This document shows, piece after piece, positions 50,116-57,851 of a DNA stretch of 64,000 bases. Within the stretch, counting starts at the first letter, position 1, and the number at the start of each line of letters is the position of its first letter. The position numbers and the translations under genes were made by a program. The stretch is from Alphaproteobacteria bacterium. Its GTDB lineage: Bacteria; Pseudomonadota; Alphaproteobacteria; Micavibrionales; UBA2020. The notes beneath the pieces were generated by a model, which had not been told where the DNA came from, searched no databases, and worked only from the letters and a program-made list of their open reading frames with translations. The DNA is taken from the NCBI GenBank assembly GCA_025934695.1, contig JAICWS010000002.1, positions 682,001 through 746,000 on the forward strand. The letters run 5' to 3'.

Positions 50116-50313
50116 ATGACGGAAGAGATCCAAGGCACCGCCGGCACTGCCGGATTCCATCCCGCTGTCGTGATGCAGGGCAATACATCCGATGCGAAAG
50201 AAGAGGTCAAGGAGGCCGCCGGCTTCCCGGTTCTTTCCGCCTATACGCTGGCGCTGCGCGACCCGGGGTTGTTTTCCGCCTGCTACGGCGCGTCGAAAAA
50301 ACAGCTCCATTAG
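50116..50313 (+). CDS. Small hypothetical protein (65 aa)
   Basis: ATG 50116 preceded by GAGGGAGG ribosome-binding-like sequence; MTEEIQGTAGTAGFHPAVVMQGNTSDAKEEVKEAAGF... Confidence 0.5.
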   Translation: MTEEIQGTAGTAGFHPAVVMQGNTSDAKEEVKEAAGFPVLSAYTLALRDPGLFSACYGASKKQLH

Positions 50314-50353
50314 ATGCGCGAATTTTTTTAAAAAAACATTGAAAATCAGAGCT

Positions 50354-50377
50354 TTGGCGTGAATGGCCAAACGGCCA
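50354..50377. promoter_or_regulatory. Overlapping dyads upstream of luxI (candidate regulator site)
   Basis: TTGGC-N7-GCCAA (50354-50370) and TGGCC-AAAC-GGCCA (50364-50377), about 72 bp before ATG 50449. Confidence 0.4.
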
Positions 50378-50448
50378 AGTTACAGCCGCGCCCAAAAAAC
50401 CCACCATGAAAGCATGAGACTTTCCCCCGCACGAGGAGCGAAGGAAAC

Positions 50449-51105
50449 ATGCTTTTTGCCGTCTCTATCGAAAACGCGCACCTTTACGGCGACGTCATCC
50501 CGTCCGTCTACCGGTTGCGCTATCACGGGTTCAAGCAGCGCCAGAACTATGACGTGCCCTGCTACAACGGGATGGAATACGACGCCTACGACACGCCGGC
50601 CACGACTTACATCGGCTGGCGCGACGAGGACGGCGTCGTGCGCGGTTGCGCCCGGCTCTTCCCCACAACCCGGTCTTACATGATCGAGCAGCTCTGGCCC
50701 GAGGCCGTCACGGCGGTGCCGCTGCCCAAGCGGCCGGATGTCTGGGAAGCCTCGCGCATGTGTATCGACAAGAACCTGCCGCCGCAGCGCCGCCGCCTCA
50801 TCCACGGCATGATCCTCTGCGGGTTGCAGGAATACGCGATGGAAAACGGCATCGACTGGATGATCGGGGTCATGGCGCTTCCTATCTGGCGCTCCGTCTT
50901 CGTCAGGGCGGGCTGGCCCATCGAATTCCTGGGGCCGCCGGTGGCCTTGAGCCCGCGCGAGAAAATCTACGCGGGGAAAATGAAAATTTCGGGGCAGATC
51001 CTGGACGCGGTGCGGGAAAAATTCTCCATTTCTCGCGCCGTCCTGGACGGCCACGGCCGGGGGGCCGCTTACGTCAACAACCAAGGAGACCAAATCCGTG
51101 CTTAA
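50449..51105 (+). CDS. LuxI-family acyl-homoserine-lactone synthase
   Basis: 218 aa; RYHGFKQRQNYDVP, EYDAYDTPATTYIGWRDEDGVVRGCARLFPTTRSYMIE, VWEASRMCID (E.SR motif). Confidence 0.92.
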   Translation: MLFAVSIENAHLYGDVIPSVYRLRYHGFKQRQNYDVPCYNGMEYDAYDTPATTYIGWRDEDGVVRGCARLFPTTRSYMIEQLWPEAVTAVPLPKRPDVWEASRMCIDKNLPPQRRRLIHGMILCGLQEYAMENGIDWMIGVMALPIWRSVFVRAGWPIEFLGPPVALSPREKIYAGKMKISGQILDAVREKFSISRAVLDGHGRGAAYVNNQGDQIRA

Positions 51106-51418
51106 CGCAAAAGAGCAGAGGGCCGACGCACTGACCAAAACGATGAATTGCGCGCGGTGGATCGTGCAGGAATTCGAGGCGCTGCAATGCGCGAGCATCG
51201 CGCGGATATTCCAGCGGGCGGTCGACGACGCCGATTCCTGGATACAGACCATGGCATTGCGCGGGCGGCTGCCGCGCGAGTCCGAAGAGCCGATCCGCGC
51301 CAAGGAGGCCGCGGTGATCCACAATATCCTGATCCGCTATGCCTCAATCGAGGATCCGGTCGTGCGCAAGGATATTCTCGGAAAAATGATGGCGTCGATC
51401 GACGAAACCAGGAACTAG
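51098..51418 (+). CDS. Unknown 106-aa protein translationally coupled to the luxI homolog
   Basis: Overlaps the luxI 3' end by 8 bp; MLNAKEQRADALTKTMNCARWIVQEFEALQCASIARIFQRAVDDADSW... Confidence 0.7.
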   Translation: MLNAKEQRADALTKTMNCARWIVQEFEALQCASIARIFQRAVDDADSWIQTMALRGRLPRESEEPIRAKEAAVIHNILIRYASIEDPVVRKDILGKMMASIDETRN

Positions 51419-51443
51419 CGCGGGCGCTTTTTGGCGAGGGGCA

Positions 51444-53444
51444 ATGACGGCGAAAACAAACCTCATGAGCGGCAACAGGGCAGAAGCGGCGCAGGACGCG
51501 CGCCGCGCCCTGCTCGAGATCATGATGGTGTCCCGCGAGGCCGACATCCGCGAAGATATCCTCTTCCGCCAGGGGCGCGGCCAGTTCCATGTGTCCAGCT
51601 CGGGGCATGAGCCCATGGCGGCGCTGGCTTCCTTGATGCGCGGCGACGACCTGATTTTCTCCTATTATCGCGACCGCGCCCTGCTGCTGGCGCGCGGCAT
51701 GCCGCTGCGCGACATGGCGCTCGGCTTTTTCGCCAAGGCGGGCTCCTGCAGCGGCGGGCGGCAAATGGTCAGCCATTTTTCGGACGCGGCCCTCAACGTT
51801 CAGCCGTCTTCGACGCCGACGGGACTGCAATGCCTTCCCGCCGCTGGCGCGGCCTGGGGGCTGAAGCGGGCGGGCAATGGCGGCGCCGCTTTTTGCTGCA
51901 TCGGCGACGCCAGCACGCGGCAGGGCGAGTTTTTTGAGGCGCTGGCCTTCGCGATCCAGGAAGCCCTTCCGGTGGTGTTTATGGTGGAGGACAATGGCTA
52001 TGGCATCAGCACGCCGACCGAAGGCATGACGCCGCTCAGCCTCGGCATGATACCGCCGGGCGTCCTGCATGTGCTCGACGGCCGGGACGCTTTCGCGCTG
52101 GGGGCGCTGGCGGCGCCGGTGGTGGAAAGAACGCGCGCCGGCGGCGGTCCTTCTGTGCTCTGGATCAAATTCGACCGGCTGACGTCCCATACCGCCTCCG
52201 ACGACCAGACAAAATACCGCGATATTGCCGAGCTTTCCGCGATGAAACAGCGGGACCCGCTCAATATCGCGCGCCGCCAGCTGGCCGCGGAGGGCATCGC
52301 CGATCTGGATGAGACGGCCGAGCGCATCCGGGCCGACGTCAAGCGCATCTACCAGGAGGCCGAGCGCGCCGCGGACCCACAACCCGGGCAGGCGGCCGAG
52401 AACGTCCTCTCTACGCCCGCGCTTCCCGCCCGCAGCCATAACCGGGGCGCCGGGGAAGGAACCTGGACCATGGCCGGCGCCATCAATCGGACGCTGAAGG
52501 ATTTGATGAAAGAAAATTCCCGAGCGCTGACGTTCGGCCAGGATATCGAGGACCCGAAGGGCGGCGTTTTCGGGCTCACCAAGGGCCTGTCCACGCTATA
52601 TCCGGGCCGCGTCGTCAACGCGCCGCTGGCCGAAGCCACGATTGCCGGACTTGCCGCGGGACTCCCGGCGGCGGGGTTCCTGCCGATTTTCGAGCTCCAG
52701 TTTATCGATTTCATGGGCCCCGCCTTCCACCAGCTCGTCAACAACATCGCGACCATCCGCTGGCGCAGCAACGGCGCGTTTAAATGTCCCGCCGTGATCT
52801 ATGCACCCTGCGGCGGCTATGTCGGTGGCGGCCCCTGGCACAGCCAGACCGGCGAAAGCTGGCTCGCGCATGCGCCGGGGCTGAAGGTCTTCATGCCCGG
52901 CAACGCCAATGACGCTGCGCACCTTCTCCATGCCGCGGCGCACGGCGAGGATCCGGCCATTCTGCTGCTGCCCAAGAACCAGTTCCAGACCGCAGTACCC
53001 TGCGAGGCGGAAACGCGCCTCTATCCGGAGCGCGCGCGCCTGCGCCGCGAGGGCGGCCATATCAGCCTCATCGCCTGGGGCAATTGCGTGGAACTGGCGA
53101 TGCAAGCGGCCGAACGGCTTGGTCGGGAGGGCGTGGGCGCCGATGTCCTGGACCTCTGCTCGCTCGTTCCCTGCGACTGGCAGGCGCTGCATGCCTCGGT
53201 GCGTAAGACGGGACGGCTGGTCGTCATTCAGGAAGATAACCGCACATGCAGTTTCGGCCAGTCCATCATCTCAGGCATCTGCGGCGACAAGGCGACATGG
53301 GAACGACTTTATGCGCCGCCGCAGCTTGTCAGCCGTGCGGATGCGCATATCGGCTTCAGCCGCGTGCTGGAAGGCGCGATCCTGCCGAATGTCGAAAAGA
53401 TTTTACAAGCCGTGCATGTCACCCTGGGGCAGGCCGATGATTGA
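51444..53444 (+). CDS. Thiamine-dependent 2-oxoacid dehydrogenase E1, fused alpha + beta subunits
   Basis: 666 aa; E1alpha-type FCCIGDASTRQGEFFEALAFAIQEALPVVFMVEDNGYGIST; E1beta-type VVNAPLAEATIAGLAAGLPAAGFLPIFELQFIDFMGPAFHQLVNNIATIRWRSNG. Confidence 0.9.
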   Translation: MTAKTNLMSGNRAEAAQDARRALLEIMMVSREADIREDILFRQGRGQFHVSSSGHEPMAALASLMRGDDLIFSYYRDRALLLARGMPLRDMALGFFAKAGSCSGGRQMVSHFSDAALNVQPSSTPTGLQCLPAAGAAWGLKRAGNGGAAFCCIGDASTRQGEFFEALAFAIQEALPVVFMVEDNGYGISTPTEGMTPLSLGMIPPGVLHVLDGRDAFALGALAAPVVERTRAGGGPSVLWIKFDRLTSHTASDDQTKYRDIAELSAMKQRDPLNIARRQLAAEGIADLDETAERIRADVKRIYQEAERAADPQPGQAAENVLSTPALPARSHNRGAGEGTWTMAGAINRTLKDLMKENSRALTFGQDIEDPKGGVFGLTKGLSTLYPGRVVNAPLAEATIAGLAAGLPAAGFLPIFELQFIDFMGPAFHQLVNNIATIRWRSNGAFKCPAVIYAPCGGYVGGGPWHSQTGESWLAHAPGLKVFMPGNANDAAHLLHAAAHGEDPAILLLPKNQFQTAVPCEAETRLYPERARLRREGGHISLIAWGNCVELAMQAAERLGREGVGADVLDLCSLVPCDWQALHASVRKTGRLVVIQEDNRTCSFGQSIISGICGDKATWERLYAPPQLVSRADAHIGFSRVLEGAILPNVEKILQAVHVTLGQADD

Positions 53445-54429
53445 GAATTTCCAGGTCCGGGTGCCGCAGATGGGCGAGGGGCTGCAGTTCGCGACCGTCG
53501 TGCGCGTGCTGAAAGGACTGGGTGAATGGGCGGCGGAGGATGATGACGTCGTCGAAGTCGAGACGGAAAAAGCCATTCTCGGCATCTCGACGCCGGTCGC
53601 GGGCACGGTGTGCGGCGTATCTTGCCGGCCCGGCGACAAGGTCCATGTCGGCGACCTATTACTGGAGATCGGCGCGAAGAAGGCCCATCCCCTGCGATCG
53701 ACGCAGGTGCGTAAGGGAGATGCCGCCGCGATAGGCGCACCCCGGCGCACGCTGCCCGAAAAGCAGCTGACGCTGATCCGCCATATGAATGAATCGCGTG
53801 ACATCGTGATCCCGGCGAGCATGGAATTCGCCGTCGACTGGACCCCCATCGACACGATCAAGCGCACGGGCCGCGCCATGGGCGACGGGGTGCCTTCCGC
53901 CACCGAAATCATCGGTTGGGCGGCGGCGCGTGCCATGCAGCGCCACGAAAAGTTCCGCGCCCGCCTGTCTCCTGCCAATGAGCTGCATATTTCCGCCGAA
54001 AGCCATATCGGAATCGCGGTGGCGGCGGACGACGACGTTATCGACATGCGCGTCGCGGCCATCGGCGCGCATGACGGCTGGCCAGTTGCCTGTGACAGGA
54101 TCCGCCGCGCTTTGAGCGGCGACAGTACCGCCGGCACCTATCATTCGCTGGCGATCAGCGATATGTCGTCGCTGCAGATTACACGCGCCCTGCCTGTCGT
54201 TGTTTATCCGGCCGTCGCGACCCTGTTCGTGGGCGCGCCGGGGCGCGGCGGGGGCGCAGGCAGGTCCAGCGCTTTCGTGCTCACCTTCGACCACCGGGTG
54301 ATGAATGGCGTCTATGCCGCGGGGTTCCTGAAATCCGTCGATGCGGGTCTCCGGCACCTGGCGAGCGAAATATCCACTCCTGAAAGGATGAAAGAAAATG
54401 CCGCGGCTGTCGCGAAAACCGGCACCTAA
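53437..54429 (+). CDS. Minimal E2 (lipoyl domain + acyltransferase domain) of a 2-oxoacid dehydrogenase complex
   Basis: Start ATG 53437 in the frame of ORF 52909; lipoyl motif VEVETEKAILGISTPVAGTV; catalytic-type motif DHRVMNG; no recognisable peripheral-subunit-binding domain. Confidence 0.88.
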   Translation: MIENFQVRVPQMGEGLQFATVVRVLKGLGEWAAEDDDVVEVETEKAILGISTPVAGTVCGVSCRPGDKVHVGDLLLEIGAKKAHPLRSTQVRKGDAAAIGAPRRTLPEKQLTLIRHMNESRDIVIPASMEFAVDWTPIDTIKRTGRAMGDGVPSATEIIGWAAARAMQRHEKFRARLSPANELHISAESHIGIAVAADDDVIDMRVAAIGAHDGWPVACDRIRRALSGDSTAGTYHSLAISDMSSLQITRALPVVVYPAVATLFVGAPGRGGGAGRSSAFVLTFDHRVMNGVYAAGFLKSVDAGLRHLASEISTPERMKENAAAVAKTGT

Positions 54430-54730
54430 AGTTGACGACAGGGCAGCGGAACGCGCCGATGCCTGGCTTGTGGCCGGAAACATCCGCATCCACGGGCGGC
54501 GCACAAGCGTGCGGCTCGAGCCCGAGATGTGGAGCGCGCTTCACGAAGTCGCCGAACTCGAGGACATGAAGATCCATGACGTCTGCAGCGCCGTCGACGA
54601 CTGCCGCGCGGACGGCGAGTCCTTCTCGAGCGCGTTGCGCGTTTTCCTGCTGCAGTACTACCGCGGCGCGGCGACGGGCGCGCGCAAGCCACCGGGACTT
54701 CAAAAATCCGCCCGCGATCGGGACAGCTGA
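54398..54730 (+). CDS. Ribbon-helix-helix domain protein
   Basis: 110 aa; RIHGRRTSVRLEPEMWSALHEVAELEDMKIHDVCSAV; overlaps the E2 3' end. Confidence 0.75.
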   Translation: MPRLSRKPAPKVDDRAAERADAWLVAGNIRIHGRRTSVRLEPEMWSALHEVAELEDMKIHDVCSAVDDCRADGESFSSALRVFLLQYYRGAATGARKPPGLQKSARDRDS

Positions 54731-54741
54731 AAGGAAGCGAC

Positions 54742-55125
54742 ATGAGCGGCGACAAGGTCGGTATTCTCGTGATTTCGGAAGATCGCGCTCTGCGCAAGGA
54801 ACTGCGCACGAGTCTCGAAGCCTGCGGCTTCACCATTACCGAGGCCTTGGCCAGCGCGGACGGGCTGCAGACGCTCGATGACGGATTCCACGCGCATATC
54901 GTCGTGACCGACATGCCGCCCGGCGACATCCGCCGTTTCCACGCTGACGTCCTGAAGCGCGGCGGCGACTGGCTGCGCATGGTATCGCTGACCGATATGG
55001 CGCTGGCGGGGCTGGAACTGGTGTTCACCCGGCCCTGGCATTACATGTTTTTTGAAAACGCTATGCAGGGCATGATGCGCGGAGTCGGTCCCATGGGCGC
55101 CGATCGCGGGCATCCCGCCCATTAG
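54742..55125 (+). CDS. Stand-alone degenerate response-regulator receiver-like protein
   Basis: 127 aa; VGILVISEDRALRKELRTSLEACGFTITEALASADGL...HIVVTDMPPGD; the usual conserved KP near the end is absent. Confidence 0.6.
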   Translation: MSGDKVGILVISEDRALRKELRTSLEACGFTITEALASADGLQTLDDGFHAHIVVTDMPPGDIRRFHADVLKRGGDWLRMVSLTDMALAGLELVFTRPWHYMFFENAMQGMMRGVGPMGADRGHPAH

Positions 55126-55191
55126 GATTTGCGCCCACCCTTTTTCCGGAAAAACTGCAGACATATCCATAACCCGCATTAACCAATTGAT

Positions 55192-56874
55192 ATGCGCTGG
55201 TGCCGTATCATGATCGCGGGGAGATGCATGCCGGTCGTCTATATCCTCATTTCTGTTTTCGTTTTTTCGCTCTGGGCGCTGATGGCGGCGCTCGGCATCG
55301 AGCAGATTAACATCTGGGAATTCATTTTCTGGATCGAGCTGATCACCTGGGTGACTTCGGTTGTCCTGCTGAAGATCTCGACGCTCGGCAAGAACATCCG
55401 CTATAAAAAGCTGCGCGACCTCAACTTTCGCGAGGTGCTGGAGTTCAGCGCCTCGGGCTTCACGCTGATCGTGGCGCAGGCGACGCTGCTGATGTCGTTC
55501 CGTTACATGCAGAAGGCGGGCGCCATGATCGTCTACGAAGTCTGGCCGATCCTGGCCATGTTCGTGACGCCGCTGTTCGTGGCGCGTGCATGGGAGCGTG
55601 TCAAGTTCAAGGACTTCGGCTATTCCCTGCTCGCGTTGCTGGGCGTCGCGATGATTCTGCTGCCTGAAAAGAATGAACCTTTCTTCGCAGGCGATGGCGC
55701 GCTGCGCTATGTCACCCTGCTGCTGCCGCTCATCGGCGGTATCTTCAACGCGCTGACGTCGTCGCTGAACGTGCGGCTGTCGCATGCGACGGACCTTAAG
55801 GACCATCCGTTCATTGCGGTGATGGCGGCGCAGGCCAAATATGGGCTGTTCGCGCTTGGCTTCGCGGCGGTTGGCCTTGTCTTCAACAAGGTCCGTGGCG
55901 GCGCGCCCAGCCATTACACGCTTTATAACGTTGCCGCGCTGTTTTTTATCAGCATTGTCATCTACATGGTCGGCCGCCTCACCTGGGCTGCGGGACTGCT
56001 CGGCGCGTCGAACGCGAATATCACCGTGCTCTGGTATCTGACGCCGGTGCTGACCGTCGCCTGGCTGTGGCTCGCGGGCCAGTCGGCGGTGACCGCGCCG
56101 ATCGTCATTGGTTCCTGCTTCATCATCAGCGCGAATATGCTGATGTCGGTGAAGGCGGACGAGCGCATCGCCTACCCGGCCACGATCCTGACGCTTCTCG
56201 CCACCGGCATTTACGCCCGCTTTATTCCCGGATTGTCGATGGGAGATTATTACCAGGCGATCTCCGTCCCGCTCATCTTCTACGCCATCATCGTCGCTTT
56301 CCTGATGGACCGCCTGATCCGCCGCGACACTTTCGAGGAAGGACTAGTGGTCGAGATCATCCGGCACATCGGGCTGCGCGGGCCGAAGTCCAAGAAAAAG
56401 CAGAAGGAGCTGGTTGACGAAGTCGCGGCCATCGTGCGCACCGACGAAGCCAGGGGCATCGACGCGCATTACCGTTCCCTGCGCAACGCGGGGCATGAAT
56501 TCCTGGACGAGATCAGCGACAAGCTCGACGCCCTCGCCCTCTCCCGCATCCAGGGGGCGAGTTTCGGCGAGATGCTGGTGCTTTCCCTCGTCGGCACGCT
56601 GACCGTGGCGACGACGGTGGTTTTCCGCCCCGTCGATTTCGTCGCGGATTGTTTTTCCGTCGTGCTGTCGGCGGCGCTCGTGTTCATTTACTTCACCGTG
56701 ATCGACCTGATCACGCAGCGCAGCGATTTCTTCCTTGAAGTCGACGAGGACGGGAAATTCCACCTCTCGCCGCAGGCCCTGCGTTCGCACCGGGGCGAGA
56801 TCGTTCTGTCTGCCGTGCTGATCTTCGTCATCATCGCCGCAATGGTTGGCGTCATGTGGTTCAAGTATAAGTAA
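55192..56874 (+). CDS. DMT/EamA-like transporter with C-terminal linker and additional TM helices
   Basis: 560 aa; N-terminal ~10 TM with internal repeat; charged linker GLRGPKSKKKQKELVDEV; further TMs near the C-terminus. Confidence 0.65.
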   Translation: MRWCRIMIAGRCMPVVYILISVFVFSLWALMAALGIEQINIWEFIFWIELITWVTSVVLLKISTLGKNIRYKKLRDLNFREVLEFSASGFTLIVAQATLLMSFRYMQKAGAMIVYEVWPILAMFVTPLFVARAWERVKFKDFGYSLLALLGVAMILLPEKNEPFFAGDGALRYVTLLLPLIGGIFNALTSSLNVRLSHATDLKDHPFIAVMAAQAKYGLFALGFAAVGLVFNKVRGGAPSHYTLYNVAALFFISIVIYMVGRLTWAAGLLGASNANITVLWYLTPVLTVAWLWLAGQSAVTAPIVIGSCFIISANMLMSVKADERIAYPATILTLLATGIYARFIPGLSMGDYYQAISVPLIFYAIIVAFLMDRLIRRDTFEEGLVVEIIRHIGLRGPKSKKKQKELVDEVAAIVRTDEARGIDAHYRSLRNAGHEFLDEISDKLDALALSRIQGASFGEMLVLSLVGTLTVATTVVFRPVDFVADCFSVVLSAALVFIYFTVIDLITQRSDFFLEVDEDGKFHLSPQALRSHRGEIVLSAVLIFVIIAAMVGVMWFKYK

Positions 56875-57047
56875 GCGGATTTCGTAAAAACGCCCGCTGC
56901 CCACGAGGATGAATTTTCCCTTAATGGGGATGTGCTGCATTGCAAAAAAATTTTCGCGCGGCGACACAGTTTGCTGCTATTCTCGACGTCAGGCCGCCCC
57001 ATATTTTTTACATACATTCTGATCGCGCCGGCCCGAAGGAGAAACCC

Positions 57048-57848
57048 ATGAAAGAATCCGACGTTCTCGCGCTGCCCTCGATGCCGCTCGCCTCGCCGAG
57101 CTATCCGAAAGGTCCCTACCGCTTCCTCAACCGCGAATATTTCATCATCACCTATGAGTCGGATCCTGATGCGATCCGTGCGCAGCTGCCCGAGCCACTG
57201 GAACCCGACGGATCGAACACCGTCATGTACGAATTCATCAAGATGCCTGACTCCTCCGGTTTCGGCGACTACCAGGAAAGCGGCATCGTCATCCCGGCGA
57301 AGTTCAAGGACGAAAAGGTGAATTTCACCTCACAGATGTACCTCGACGACGAGGCGCCTATTTCCGGCGGCCGCGAGATCTGGGGCTTTCCCAAGAAATT
57401 CGCCAAGCCGCAGCTCATTACGCATGAAGACACGCTGACCGGCTCGCTGTTCTATGCCGAGGAACGCGTGGCGCTCGGCACCATGCGCTACAAGCAGGAA
57501 AACCTCACCTACGACCTGAGGGGCGAAACAGCCGTCACCAGCTCGATCAAGGAGCTGCAGACGAAGATGGGGAAGACGCAAGTGAACCTCAAGTTCATCC
57601 CAGACGTGGACGGCACGCCGGCCATCGCACAACTCGTCGCCTATAACATGGTGGATATCAACGTGAAGGGCGCCTGGTCAGGCCCGGCGCGCCTGCATTT
57701 AGTCCCGCACGTCAATGCGCCGGTCGCCGATCTGCCGGTCAAACGTGTCGTCGGCGGCATGCACTTTATCGCCGACCTGACGCTGCCCTATGGCCGGGTG
57801 ATGTACGACTATCTCGAAAAGGCGGAAGCCAAGCGCAAAGTCGCCTGA
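57048..57848 (+). CDS. Acetoacetate decarboxylase family protein
   Basis: Start ATG 57048; EPDGSNTVMYEFIKMPDSSGFGDYQESGIVIPAKF, GGREIWGFPKKFAKPQL. Confidence 0.9.
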   Translation: MKESDVLALPSMPLASPSYPKGPYRFLNREYFIITYESDPDAIRAQLPEPLEPDGSNTVMYEFIKMPDSSGFGDYQESGIVIPAKFKDEKVNFTSQMYLDDEAPISGGREIWGFPKKFAKPQLITHEDTLTGSLFYAEERVALGTMRYKQENLTYDLRGETAVTSSIKELQTKMGKTQVNLKFIPDVDGTPAIAQLVAYNMVDINVKGAWSGPARLHLVPHVNAPVADLPVKRVVGGMHFIADLTLPYGRVMYDYLEKAEAKRKVA

Positions 57849-57851
57849 TCC

